DNA of 47,168 nucleotides, taken from IMG/VR virus record IMGVR_UViG_3300012917_000007, positions 1-47,168 of that record; one strand, 5' to 3'. The notes under the pieces were generated by a model, which worked only from the letters and a program-made list of their open reading frames with translations, was not told where the DNA came from and did not search any database. The translations under genes were made by a program, and so were the position numbers. Positions 22,705 to 29,823 of the stretch are shown one piece after another. Each line of letters starts with the position of its first letter. Position 1 is the first letter of the stretch. This DNA comes from a virus.

Positions 22705-22903
22705 AGTGTTCGTGCAAGGCAAGTGGTGCAAGAATGGGCTGGTCTTTGCCACGAAGGAAGAAGCGACAGCTAATGCTGACGATCTGGCCTTGCGCTGGAC
22801 GCTGGTGCAGGACTTCCGCGCCGTGGAATCCAAAGAGCCCGTCAACTACAGCTACAACCCAATCTGCGGGAATCTGGAACGTGTCAAACAGGAGGTATTG
22901 TGA
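22688..22903 (+). CDS. Small early protein, 71 aa
   Basis: Overlaps the previous gene by 17 bases; the ATG at 22688 has AGGAGGAAAA upstream. Beta hairpin-like product with VFVQGKWCKNGLVFATKEEA, where a mostly aromatic strand is followed by an alpha helix with AxxxADDLALRW. Similar small proteins are common in phages. No function. Confidence 0.6.
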   Translation: MSWKPEVFVQGKWCKNGLVFATKEEATANADDLALRWTLVQDFRAVESKEPVNYSYNPICGNLERVKQEVL

Positions 22904-23370
22904 AAAAAGAACCTGCAACAGTAGTGCTCGCCGAGATCAGGGCGAGAAGGAAGAAGCTCCTCGAGATGGGGAAGCTTGTCGCAGGGCGCAGAGCGAGCCT
23001 TTACGCGATCCAAGGTGTTCTGAAGAAGTACAGCCCGACGTGTATTGCCCTTTCGGAGGGCCAGCCTTACATCTGCTGCTACATCAACGTGGAGAGCTTC
23101 AGCGATCCGCATCTTCTGGAAGCTCTCGAGGAAGTTGGCAGGCTGGTCGGTGGTGATTGGGCTTCCGAAGATTACCCTCAAGTCGAGCTGCGGGAATTCA
23201 GGCTTCGCCAGCCGTGGGTATCGGTCGAGATCAATGCTCGGGTTTCCGAGAACTCGACCAAGTGCCGGAAGGTGCTCGTCAAGACTGACAGCATCCCCAG
23301 CAACACGTACAAGTTCGTTTGCGAAGGAGAGGAAGATGGACCGCAGCCCAGCCTGCAACCGGTATCGTGA
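22900..23370 (+). CDS. Early hypothetical protein, 156 aa
   Basis: GTG at 22900 overlaps the upstream stop as GTGA, preceded by GGAGGTATT. N-terminal helices rich in Arg/Lys (ATVVLAEIRARRKKLLEMGK), then a beta-rich part ending in a likely cysteine site (STKCRKVLVK...KFVCEGE). No family recognised. Confidence 0.55.
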   Translation: MKKEPATVVLAEIRARRKKLLEMGKLVAGRRASLYAIQGVLKKYSPTCIALSEGQPYICCYINVESFSDPHLLEALEEVGRLVGGDWASEDYPQVELREFRLRQPWVSVEINARVSENSTKCRKVLVKTDSIPSNTYKFVCEGEEDGPQPSLQPVS

Positions 23371-23593
23371 GGGGGAGAAGATCACCCCGGAGCTTTTCCT
23401 CGAGATGTGCAAGGAGCATGACTTGACGTACGAATACTCCGACGACTCGAGGTATTACAACCGAGGGAGAGATCAGCACAAGGCGATCGAGGCGGCGGCG
23501 AAGGAGCTACCTGCCGGGATCGCGGCTCAGATCTGGAATAAGGTCGTGGCGGAGAAGGTTCTGCCCGACTCGCAGTCGATGTTCATGTGGTGA
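23336..23593 (+). CDS. Small early protein, 85 aa
   Basis: ATG at 23336 behind GGAGAGGAAG, overlapping the previous gene by 35 bases. Product has an N-terminal Tyr/Asp-rich part (DLTYEYSDDSRYYNRGRDQH) and a helix (KAIEAAAKELPAGIAAQIW). A longer frame exists but the SD argues for this start. No family recognised. Confidence 0.55.
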   Translation: MDRSPACNRYREGEKITPELFLEMCKEHDLTYEYSDDSRYYNRGRDQHKAIEAAAKELPAGIAAQIWNKVVAEKVLPDSQSMFMW

Positions 23594-23612
23594 AGAAGAA
23601 AGGAGGTAGCAA

Positions 23613-23837
23613 GTGAAAACCGTTCGGTACGTAAAACTGAACGGCAAGCACGTTGCCCAGTTCGATCGGGCTCAACGTGCGGCGGAGTCAAGGCGTATGA
23701 AGGCTGTCCTCGAGCTGTTCTACGTAATCAGGACCTATCCGAGCGGAAGGACGTTTGGAGAGTTCCACGCGAAGGATATCTCTCAAATGTTCGAGGGGTT
23801 TGGCTGCAAGACGCGCTCCGTTCTAGTCGTGCAGTAA
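23613..23837 (+). CDS. Small early protein, 74 aa
   Basis: GTG at 23613 behind AAAGGAGGTAGCA, an unusually strong ribosome site. Basic N-terminal strand (MKTVRYVKLNGKHVAQFDR) and helix; last gene before the hairpin terminator. No family recognised. Confidence 0.6.
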   Translation: MKTVRYVKLNGKHVAQFDRAQRAAESRRMKAVLELFYVIRTYPSGRTFGEFHAKDISQMFEGFGCKTRSVLVVQ

Positions 23838-23842
23838 ATCGG

Positions 23843-23867
23843 GCCCGGGAAACCGGGCTCTTCTTTT
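23843..23867 (+). terminator. Hairpin terminator between early small genes and DUF932 gene
   Basis: GCCCGG-GAAA-CCGGGC with a GNRA loop followed by TCTTCTTTT. Strong stem, interrupted T-tract, so probably partial; the downstream gene has no obvious promoter of its own and may depend on read-through. Confidence 0.7.
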
Positions 23868-23884
23868 AACTTTTGGAGATCCAA

Positions 23885-24985
23885 ATGAAACAAGGCAAAA
23901 ATCTGGTACAGCTGGCAGAGGAGATCACGCGGCAGCAGGAATCGAAGCGTGACTACATCGCCGACACTCGGGCGCTCGAGATGGTGGTGAAGGAAGAACC
24001 GCGCCTGTCGATCAAGAATGGGAATGTGCTCGACTTTCCCTTGAAGCCTTATGCCCATCGGCAGCTCGGTGAGCGGCTGGGCATTCCGGCAAAGTATTAC
24101 GACCGGATGCTGCAAGAGACTCCGGACTTGCTGGCGGCGAACGTGAACCGCTGGCTGCAAAAGAGCCCGGAGCGCAGGATGGTCAGGACTCTCGATGGCG
24201 CTGTCCGTGGTTTCCTCTCGGACAAGTTCAGGCCGCTTGAGAATTTCGACCTATTCGAGGCAGTCTTTCCGGTGCTGCAGGACTTGGGGGTGATGATCGT
24301 CAGTGCCGACATCACCGAGACCAAGCTCTACATCAAGGCGGTCGACAAGTCGATCGAGAAGGACATCCCGACTGGGGCATTTATGGGCGACGGGGGTCAC
24401 ACGATCTTCGATACCCTTTCCCCTGCAATCGTGATCTCCAACTCCGAGATCGGTGCCGGTACGCTTTCGGTGGAGACTGGGGTCCTCATCAAGGGTTGCA
24501 CCAACCTCGCCATGTTCATGAAGGCCGTCCGGAAGTATCACATCGGATCCAAGGCCGATATCGGTGAGGAGGTGTATGCCATGCTGCAAGACTCGACCAA
24601 ACGAGTCTCCGATGCCGCGATCTGGATGCAGGTTCGTGATGTGGTGAAGGGCGCATTCAGCCAGACTCAGCTGGAGGCGCATATCGCCAAGATCCAAGGG
24701 GCAACCGAAGACGCGATCGAGGGTGACCCGGTGAAGGTTGTGGAGCTGACTGCCAAGCACTTCGGTATGTCCGACGGTGAGCGTGGCGCGGTTCTGAACG
24801 CCCTTATCAAGGGCGGCAACATGACACGGTACGGCCTCTTCAACGCGGTGACGCGTGCCGCTGAAGATCTTCCGGATTACGACCGGGCTTCAGAGTTCGA
24901 GCAATTCGGCGGCAGGGTGATCGAGCTTCCGCGCAGTGACTGGAAGCAGATCGCCGAGGCTGGCAAGCTCGAGAGGGTGGCCTGA
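23885..24985 (+). CDS. DUF932 family protein, 366 aa
   Basis: ATG at 23885 behind TTTTGGAGATCCAA. Length and pattern match the DUF932/TIGR03299 phage and plasmid family: N-terminal DFPLKPYAHRQLGERLGIPAKYYDRML, then MVRTLDGAVRGFLSDKFRPLENFDLFEAV, a beta-rich middle (IVSADITETKLYIKAV) and a C-terminal helical part. The family is widespread in phages and plasmids and is linked to DNA metabolism, with no proven biochemical role. Here it follows the early operon terminator, so it is an early or middle gene. Confidence 0.8.
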   Translation: MKQGKNLVQLAEEITRQQESKRDYIADTRALEMVVKEEPRLSIKNGNVLDFPLKPYAHRQLGERLGIPAKYYDRMLQETPDLLAANVNRWLQKSPERRMVRTLDGAVRGFLSDKFRPLENFDLFEAVFPVLQDLGVMIVSADITETKLYIKAVDKSIEKDIPTGAFMGDGGHTIFDTLSPAIVISNSEIGAGTLSVETGVLIKGCTNLAMFMKAVRKYHIGSKADIGEEVYAMLQDSTKRVSDAAIWMQVRDVVKGAFSQTQLEAHIAKIQGATEDAIEGDPVKVVELTAKHFGMSDGERGAVLNALIKGGNMTRYGLFNAVTRAAEDLPDYDRASEFEQFGGRVIELPRSDWKQIAEAGKLERVA

Positions 24986-25254
24986 TGGCGAAAAAAGATA
25001 TCGTCAAGAAGGGCAGCGTGTACGACACGGATAGCCGCAAAGGGCGGCTGACGATCCGGCTCGAGGAAGATGTGAATCTCAAGGAGGATACCTTCTTCCA
25101 AGCCACGATTCTCGAAGGGACAGCGAAGTATGCTTCCATCGCGAATAGGCTCGAGCAGAGAGCAAGCGGCATGGGAACGCCGGGAGACACCATCAGCTTC
25201 CGAACGAGCCTTTGGCACTTCATCCGGCGCAGGCCGGAGCTCGAAGTCAAGTAG
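24985..25254 (+). CDS. Small hypothetical protein, 89 aa
   Basis: TGATG overlap with the DUF932 gene, so they form a pair. Lys/Arg-rich N-terminus (AKKDIVKKGSVYDTDSRKG) and a long beta-alpha part; the end overlaps the stop of the convergent resolvase gene by 8 bases. May work with DUF932 protein. No family recognised. Confidence 0.6.
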   Translation: MAKKDIVKKGSVYDTDSRKGRLTIRLEEDVNLKEDTFFQATILEGTAKYASIANRLEQRASGMGTPGDTISFRTSLWHFIRRRPELEVK

Positions 25255-25621
25255 CAGATACCCACTGGTCCAAGGGTTCAATCCGAACCCTGACCCGTGG
25301 GTTTTTTTTATCCAGACCCCGGTACGAGTGCTCCTCGATGACCTGCCGGTCGTTATCGATCATCCGATAGAGCTGCAGACAATCCTTGAGGAGCGCGATA
25401 TCCAGATCCGGACGCCAGTCCTTGTAGTAGACCCAGCAGGAGAGCTTGAGGGGCCCAGTGTAGGGCATCTTGACCTTTGGGTATTGCCAGCCGAAGTCTT
25501 CAACGAACTTCCTCGCTTTGGAGTTCTTGATGATTCGGAGTGACCCTTCCTGCTTTACGATCTTCCTGCTATTCGACTTGCTCGCCAGCTGCCCCTTCAC
25601 CTCAAACTCAAGGATACCCAA
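25247..25621 (-). CDS. RusA-like Holliday junction resolvase
   Basis: 124 residues using the TTG at 25621 (upstream ATG at 25777 lies inside the Ref-like gene and reads as noise). The end has the RusA signature: RPDLDIALLKDCLQLYRMIDN, DDRQV-type loop (IDNDRQVIEEH), GLDKKNPRVRVRIE. The paired Asp residues in the DxD and DNDRQ loops are the metal-binding acids. RusA resolves Holliday junctions and branched DNA. Next to recombination genes, so it likely processes recombination intermediates before packaging. The start is uncertain. Confidence 0.8.
   Translation of the reverse strand: MGILEFEVKGQLASKSNSRKIVKQEGSLRIIKNSKARKFVEDFGWQYPKVKMPYTGPLKLSCWVYYKDWRPDLDIALLKDCLQLYRMIDNDRQVIEEHSYRGLDKKNPRVRVRIEPLDQWVSAT
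25260..25309 (+). terminator. Strong terminator of early operon, inside the rusA-like coding region
   Basis: ACCCAC-T-GGTC ... GACC-C-GTGGGT with an inner AGGGTTC-AATCC-GAACCCT hairpin, followed by TTTTTTT (25302-25308). The arms encode part of the last residues of the resolvase on the opposite strand, so one sequence serves both as terminator and as code. Confidence 0.8.
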
Positions 25622-25889
25622 GGATCTGTCTGCACTGCAGCCATAGCTCTCTCTCTGTTCCGAAACGGAGAGACCACGCACGCCTGCTCGTCCCGTGGAG
25701 GGCAACCCCAAACCCGCCAGTGCGATGATGGGCGGGACATAGCGGAATCGTTTTGTCGTCCGGTACTTTCTTGCCATTTTCGAAGGGATGATGGATATCG
25801 GGAGGGCTCTTACCCAGCTTCTCGTTCAGACAAACGATACAGCCAAGGTCCGAGATCTCCCGCTTCCATTTTTCTCCCGCCTTGCTCAA
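25608..25889 (-). CDS. Ref-like HNH nuclease
   Basis: 93 residues from the TTG at 25889. Core: DLGCIVCLNEKLG (CxxC), DIHHPFENGKK, DDKTIPLCPAHHRTGGFGVALHG, ending with FGTERELWLQCR. This matches the phage P1 Ref-type (RecA-dependent) HNH nuclease family, where two Cys and several His hold zinc and the HH pair is catalytic. The frame stays open upstream for 50-60 codons with fairly protein-like content but without a normal start, so the real N-terminus may be longer or use a rare start. Neighbouring rusA and Sak4-like genes support a recombination role. Confidence 0.75.
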   Translation of the reverse strand: MSKAGEKWKREISDLGCIVCLNEKLGKSPPDIHHPFENGKKVPDDKTIPLCPAHHRTGGFGVALHGTSRRAWSLRFGTERELWLQCRQILGYP

Positions 25890-26100
25890 CGCGAGCCAGC
25901 AGCGTTCGAATAACTGGCGCGTGTTTTGGTGGGCGTGAAGCTCGCAAGATTCGAAACCGCATCCACCCCGGCTGATCTGCTGGAGCTCATCGAGACACCG
26001 ATCAAGCTTTCCTTCATCGCCAGCTTTTTGAAACCTTGCGGCGGTCCCGCCGCTGCTACAGCGACATATGCCTCTCCCGCTTCCGCTTTCGCGGGGGAGG

Positions 26101-26322
26101 CTAGAAAGGGCGGAGAACGATCTCGACCCGGTCGAGCTTGTCGATGTGCGTTTCGGGAATGTCGCGCGCCGCAAGAACAGATGCCTCCTTCTCGTTATTC
26201 GCGAGGATCCGCTTGAGATCGACCAAGATCTCTGACTTCGGCTGGGCACCGCGCTTTTGCTCATCCTCGGTGGGCGCGGGATGATGCAAGACTGCATACT
26301 CGAATAGCTTCATCGTTGCCAT
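26101..26322 (-). CDS. Conserved small phage protein, 73 aa
   Basis: ATG at 26322 lies six bases after GGAGGT (ATG at 26328 is too near). Product MKLFEYAVLHHPAPT..., SEILVDLKRILANNEKEASVLAARDIPETHIDKLDRVEIVLRPF. The 'FEYAVL.hP', 'LAAR.IPe...d.LdrVeI.vRPF' pattern is one that recurs in small phage proteins; it often accompanies replication genes. Function unknown. Confidence 0.7.
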   Translation of the reverse strand: MATMKLFEYAVLHHPAPTEDEQKRGAQPKSEILVDLKRILANNEKEASVLAARDIPETHIDKLDRVEIVLRPF

Positions 26323-26358
26323 TGCCATACCTCCAGTGAGAACTGCGTTGAAAAAACT

Positions 26359-26544
26359 TTACTCGATTGCGCCTGCTTCTTCCGGCGCGATTCCGTCACC
26401 CAGCAGCTCGATCAGATCCTCCTGCGTCGCTACCCGGGCCGAGAACTGGGCCCTCACCGCGTGCGCGATCGCCTGCGACGGGGTCGCCGCCTTGATCAGC
26501 TTTGTTCCCTTCGGGGTTTCCACTCGATACACTCGCTTGTCCAT
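26359..26544 (-). CDS. Conserved small phage protein, 61 aa
   Basis: ATG at 26544 behind GGAGAAAACAACAG, about 150 bases before the end of the ATPase frame. Product begins MDKRVYRVETPKGTKLIKA and has AxxPxQAIAHAVRAQFSARVATQEDLIELLG, a pattern recurring in small phage proteins. It overlaps, in another frame, the low-complexity tail of the ATPase gene. The conserved look of this protein suggests it is the real one in the overlap. Confidence 0.65.
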   Translation of the reverse strand: MDKRVYRVETPKGTKLIKAATPSQAIAHAVRAQFSARVATQEDLIELLGDGIAPEEAGAIE

Positions 26545-27634
26545 CTGTTGTTTTCTCCATGAAAGCTGGGGCACCGTTGAGTTGGAGGTGAAGCGCGTTG
26601 TACCCCTCCTTCACGCGCGACACCGAGAATCCCTTTAGCTCGGTCCATGAGGTGGTACCGAAGTGCTTCTTCAGGAAGCCGATGATTTGAGCTTTCCCTT
26701 CCTTCGATTGGGCCGAGATGGCGTGCTCGATGAAGAGGGCCTCGATCTTCTCGACATAGATCTCGCGCTGTTCCGCATCGATCTTGTACTTCGGCTTCTT
26801 ATCGTCATCGGGGATCAGCTCTTGAGAGTTGCGCTCATCATTGATCCCGGTGTGTGCCCCGCCGAGACTCAACCTCGTCACGAAGGGGCTGAAGGCATTC
26901 ATGACCCTCTTCACCATCAGCTCGGGGGTTTCCTTCGGGATTGAAGGGAAGTCGAACTCGGATCCATCGATAATCCCGAACCGGTCACCGATCACGTGGC
27001 ACCTCCGGATCAGCTTCCCGTCAAGGTCGAGCTCACGCTCAAGGTAGCAAAGGAGGGAAGGCTCGTAGGACATCTCTCCCTCGGTCTTCATCTTGACGCC
27101 CGTCTTCTCGAGCTCCTTCTTTCCATCCTCGCGGATCGAGTAATCGTACTCGTACCCGGCGCGACCGCAGATGATGAAATGGATCGGGCTATTCAGGTAG
27201 GCTGTGGTGAACTTCCCCCACTCCTGCTTCAGGTAATTCCAGTCCTCGAACTGGATGAACTTTCTCCCCTTCTTCTTCTTGTAGGCCTCCATGAACTCGT
27301 GCCACGGATGGGTCACCGAGTCGATGATCATCGCACTACCGTTGGCGGAAGCTTCCTTCACCGCCGGGACCATATCCACAAAGGCGCGCGTGGTCGCAAC
27401 GAGTAATGGGATCTGGAAGTGATCGAAGAGCCTCTTCACGTACGGGATCCCACCCTCGCTGTCGATGAAGTAGACAGGCCGATCGGCGTAGGGAAGCTTC
27501 TTCTCCCTGCATAGGAGGATCACCCCGATCGTGAGGAGTGCAGCAGTGACAGTCTTCCCTGACTTCGGGAAGCCCATGAAGCCCGCCTTCATGTAGGCGG
27601 CGGTGATGTCGAGCGAGTCGCGGAAGAGGCTCAT
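26396..27634 (-). CDS. RecA-like (Sak4-type) ATPase
   Basis: 412 residues. ATG at 27634 overlaps the upstream stop as ATGA. Walker A GFPKSGKT (21-28), Walker B GSAMIIDSVTH (near residues 98-108), then FIICGRAGYEYDY, a pattern of phage RecA/RAD51-like AAA ATPases such as Sak4, which act in single-strand annealing recombination and in recombination-dependent replication. C-terminal helical portion after residue 250. The last ~50 residues (Gly/Asp/Ala-rich) coincide with the small gene at 26359-26544 in another frame and look non-native, so the true functional protein probably ends near residue 360. Confidence 0.75.
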   Translation of the reverse strand: MSLFRDSLDITAAYMKAGFMGFPKSGKTVTAALLTIGVILLCREKKLPYADRPVYFIDSEGGIPYVKRLFDHFQIPLLVATTRAFVDMVPAVKEASANGSAMIIDSVTHPWHEFMEAYKKKKGRKFIQFEDWNYLKQEWGKFTTAYLNSPIHFIICGRAGYEYDYSIREDGKKELEKTGVKMKTEGEMSYEPSLLCYLERELDLDGKLIRRCHVIGDRFGIIDGSEFDFPSIPKETPELMVKRVMNAFSPFVTRLSLGGAHTGINDERNSQELIPDDDKKPKYKIDAEQREIYVEKIEALFIEHAISAQSKEGKAQIIGFLKKHFGTTSWTELKGFSVSRVKEGYNALHLQLNGAPAFMEKTTDGQASVSSGNPEGNKADQGGDPVAGDRARGEGPVLGPGSDAGGSDRAAG

Positions 27635-27765
27635 TTCTTCACCAGCTTCACGAGCACCCAGTGTGATTTCTCGTTCAGCTCCCGCTTCACCCAGCGGAGA
27701 GCTTCTTCCACCCGCTTGAAAGGCCCGTACAGCCTTTGACTTGTTTCAGACTTCACGACCCACAT
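27631..27765 (-). CDS. Small hypothetical protein, 44 aa
   Basis: ATG at 27765 behind AGGAGAGAAAAA; ends in an ATGA overlap with the ATPase start. Product begins MWVVKSETSQRLYGPFKRVE and is a short helical protein with Trp and Lys. Tight coupling suggests partnership with the ATPase. No family recognised. Confidence 0.6.
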   Translation of the reverse strand: MWVVKSETSQRLYGPFKRVEEALRWVKRELNEKSHWVLVKLVKK

Positions 27766-27775
27766 TTTTTCTCTC

Positions 27776-28711
27776 CTATTTCCACCAACGGTTGATCATA
27801 CCCTGCATTACAGGGCGGTACTTGCGAGCGAGAACGGGGAGCTCGTTTTCCCAGTTGATCCCCTTGATATGGTCGATCTGCTTCTGGGTCGGCAAGGCAG
27901 GAGGACCGTTCTCCCACCTCTCGAATGCCGTAATCGCGAGTGCTTCGGCCACGTTGACGTTGATCTTTCCTTTCGGACAGATCTTACCCAAGAGCCTCAA
28001 GAAAGCATCAGCCCGGAGACGCTTCGCATCTACGCCCAGCGCCACATCGAGCCTGCTGAGGCACATATTCGCAGTCCCGTGGCCCTCCAAGCCGGTAGCT
28101 GCGGTGAAGGTCGATCGTACGACGACCATCGCCCCGATCCTTGAGCGGTTATTCCCCTGCTCAAGGTTGATCCGTTCGTAGAGCGGGTGCTCGGCGCTTG
28201 CATTCGCGAGTACCAGAAGCTTTCCAGAGTGGCCGGGCCAAGACTTCACGATCAGGTTGGCTGACATTCCCCGACGGGAGTTGAGGGCGAGGAAGAAGAT
28301 CCGTTCAGCTTCCAGAGATTCGCTCTCATGGACCAAGGCGTCGAAACCGGTCGAGGTTTGTTGGAAAGCGCAAACGCGCTGATGTCCATCAACCACCCAG
28401 AGCTTCTCGCGATTGCCCCAGCTGGTGCGTTTGCACAAAGTCACCGGATCGAGGACCGCCCCACCCCGCTGGATCGCAGTCACGATCGAGCTCACGAAGT
28501 TCGTCTCGCCACGCTGGTAGGTTGGGTCCACATCCAGCCGGTTGAACTCTTCCGGCTCGATACGCATCAGCTTCCCGCGCGAGATCCCCTTGACTGCGAG
28601 GATCGAGTGCTTCCTAGCCTTGTCCGCCTGCGCCTGTATCGCGGCGCTGGTGACTTTGGTGGGGCGTGGCTTTACTTCCTTTTGACCGATCAAGGGGTAA
28701 GCTTTGCTCAC
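27776..28711 (-). CDS. ParB-like nuclease-domain protein, 311 aa
   Basis: ATG at 28711 overlaps the upstream stop by four bases. ParB/sulfiredoxin-like core: FNRLDVDPTYQRGET, DPVTLCKRTSWGNREKLWVVDGHQRVCAFQQ (DGHQR box), then FFLALNSRRGMS. Phage members of this family (DUF6551/ParB-like) are proposed nucleases, DNA-binding proteins or regulators; not a plasmid partition protein here since there is no ParA. The C-terminal 170 residues are helical. It precedes the ATPase and resolvase genes. Confidence 0.75.
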   Translation of the reverse strand: MSKAYPLIGQKEVKPRPTKVTSAAIQAQADKARKHSILAVKGISRGKLMRIEPEEFNRLDVDPTYQRGETNFVSSIVTAIQRGGAVLDPVTLCKRTSWGNREKLWVVDGHQRVCAFQQTSTGFDALVHESESLEAERIFFLALNSRRGMSANLIVKSWPGHSGKLLVLANASAEHPLYERINLEQGNNRSRIGAMVVVRSTFTAATGLEGHGTANMCLSRLDVALGVDAKRLRADAFLRLLGKICPKGKINVNVAEALAITAFERWENGPPALPTQKQIDHIKGINWENELPVLARKYRPVMQGMINRWWK

Positions 28712-28995
28712 AACCTTCTCCTCCCGGCTGCAGCCTTGACATCCTTCGAAAGGGCGATCACGTCTTTCTTTGAAAGAGAAGCCACCGCCGCCAAAATCTG
28801 CGCGATTGAGTTGATCACCGGCTCGGAGAATGGCGGGAAGATTTCCTTTAGTACCATCGCAAAGTTGGTCAAGTTGCCAAGCTCCCCGATGATGATCGCC
28901 ACATCATGCCCGTGGATCGCTTCCAGATTCTCGATGGCCTCCCTGTCGGAGGCCATGAGATCCTTCAGCTTTGCCGGATCGAAAGGAAGGTTCAC
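28708..28995 (-). CDS. Hypothetical helical protein, 95 aa
   Basis: GTG at 28995 overlaps the upstream stop as GTGA; the longer ATG at 29085 lies inside another gene. Helical (DREAIENLEAIHGHDVAII, NSIAQILAAVASLSKKD) with a basic tail. No family recognised. Coupled to the ParB-like gene. Confidence 0.55.
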   Translation of the reverse strand: MNLPFDPAKLKDLMASDREAIENLEAIHGHDVAIIIGELGNLTNFAMVLKEIFPPFSEPVINSIAQILAAVASLSKKDVIALSKDVKAAAGRRRL

Positions 28996-29186
28996 GGCAG
29001 CTCCAGCGCTTCGCGGATTGACTTCAACATGGAGTGATTCGCGTTCCCGCTCATTGCCAGAGCGTGGTACAGGGCGCGCCTCCACTTCACTTCGTCAAAT
29101 CCTCCGCGACCGTCATACAGTCGGTCCAGAGAAATAGCGAGATTGTGAGTCTCGACCAATTCGATCTTTGAAGTTTTGCGATCCAT
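28992..29186 (-). CDS. Small hypothetical protein, 64 aa
   Basis: ATG at 29186, five bases after the preceding stop. Product MDRKTSKIELVETHNLAISL then helices with KWRRALYHALAMSG and MLKSIREALELP. No family recognised; start at 29231 is an alternative but has no good ribosome site. Confidence 0.5.
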   Translation of the reverse strand: MDRKTSKIELVETHNLAISLDRLYDGRGGFDEVKWRRALYHALAMSGNANHSMLKSIREALELP

Positions 29187-29190
29187 GACT

Positions 29191-29439
29191 TCAGTCCGGA
29201 TGTTTGCGATCAGGCCAACTTTCCATCTCACGAGCGACCTTCAAGGCCCCTACCTGCTTCTCGCTCAGGTCTTTCGGCAAATGGAAAAGGTGCGGCACCC
29301 CGCCCGAGGCGAGATAGACCCAGTACCGGACCACTTCAGCTGCCGTCCTGTCTTGCGCCCGCAGCACGAAGAGCGGCTCATTGTGGTGAGCCTTGTTCAG
29401 GCAGCTGGTTTGATCTGAAACCTCGAGGTGCTTTTCCAT
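29191..29439 (-). CDS. Conserved small phage protein, 82 aa
   Basis: Overlaps the upstream stop. Product with NEPLFVLRAQDRTAAEVVRYW and KVAREMESWPDRKHPD; the 'DEPLFVLRaqD..A...V..W' and 'A..Me.WP.rK.PD' pattern is one I recognise from many phage hypothetical proteins encoded next to DNA-metabolism genes. Function unknown. Confidence 0.7.
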   Translation of the reverse strand: MEKHLEVSDQTSCLNKAHHNEPLFVLRAQDRTAAEVVRYWVYLASGGVPHLFHLPKDLSEKQVGALKVAREMESWPDRKHPD

Positions 29440-29732
29440 CAGAGAATATCCTCCACTGAAATTTTCGGCTCTTTGTTCGCCGGATCATGGGGCGACTGCT
29501 CGACTATGACGACCTTCTTTCCCACCACGGCGACGCAGCGCGGCTTCTCGTCACTAACCGCTTTTCGAAGTTCGCTCGCGATTTCCTTCTGATCATCTAG
29601 CGCGAATTGCAGTTTGCTATTCGCCCTTGTGCGATCAGATATCGCGGAATCCACAGTCCCTTGAGACTCGACATACTTCTCGAAGAGCTTCTGCAGCGGA
29701 AGGGAATACATCGGGTCTGCTCGTTCACTCAT
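29439..29732 (-). CDS. First gene of recombination operon, hypothetical 97 aa
   Basis: ATG at 29732 only about 10 bases after the -10 box, so the mRNA is predicted to be leaderless; the longer start at 29765 would lie in the promoter. Helical charged N-terminus (MSERADPMYSLPLQKLFEKY) and a beta segment CVAVVGKKVVIVEQ. No family recognised. Confidence 0.6.
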   Translation of the reverse strand: MSERADPMYSLPLQKLFEKYVESQGTVDSAISDRTRANSKLQFALDDQKEIASELRKAVSDEKPRCVAVVGKKVVIVEQSPHDPANKEPKISVEDIL

Positions 29733-29741
29733 AGTCGGCGA

Positions 29742-29770
29742 ACTATACGCCCCGGGCAATATCATGTCAA
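29742..29770 (-). promoter_or_regulatory. Strong sigma-70 promoter, recombination operon
   Basis: Minus strand -35 TTGACA (29770-29765), 17-base spacer, -10 TATAGT (29747-29742). Predicted start near 29735, three bases before the ATG at 29732. Confidence 0.8.
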
Positions 29771-29784
29771 GCAGTTCGTTTCTC

Positions 29785-29812
29785 TTGACAATGAACTACC
29801 TTCTCCTATACC
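29785..29812 (+). promoter_or_regulatory. Sigma-70 promoter, replication operon
   Basis: -35 TTGACA (29785-29790), 16-base spacer, -10 TATACC (29807-29812). Predicted start near 29819, five bases before the ATG at 29824. The opposite -35 boxes lie in an imperfect inverted repeat TCATGTCAAG...CTTGACAATGA with a 14-base centre, a good candidate operator for the adjacent HTH regulator. Confidence 0.75.
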
Positions 29813-29823
29813 CTCCTGCAACC

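Noticed and set aside
25270-25295. tRNA T-arm-like sequence GGGTTCAATCC
   Set aside because: Stem partners do not give a T-arm or an acceptor; the sequence is the inner hairpin of a terminator.
27776-28711. ParB-like protein as part of a plasmid partition system
   Set aside because: No ParA ATPase and no centromere-like repeats nearby; ParB-like nucleases occur alone in phages.
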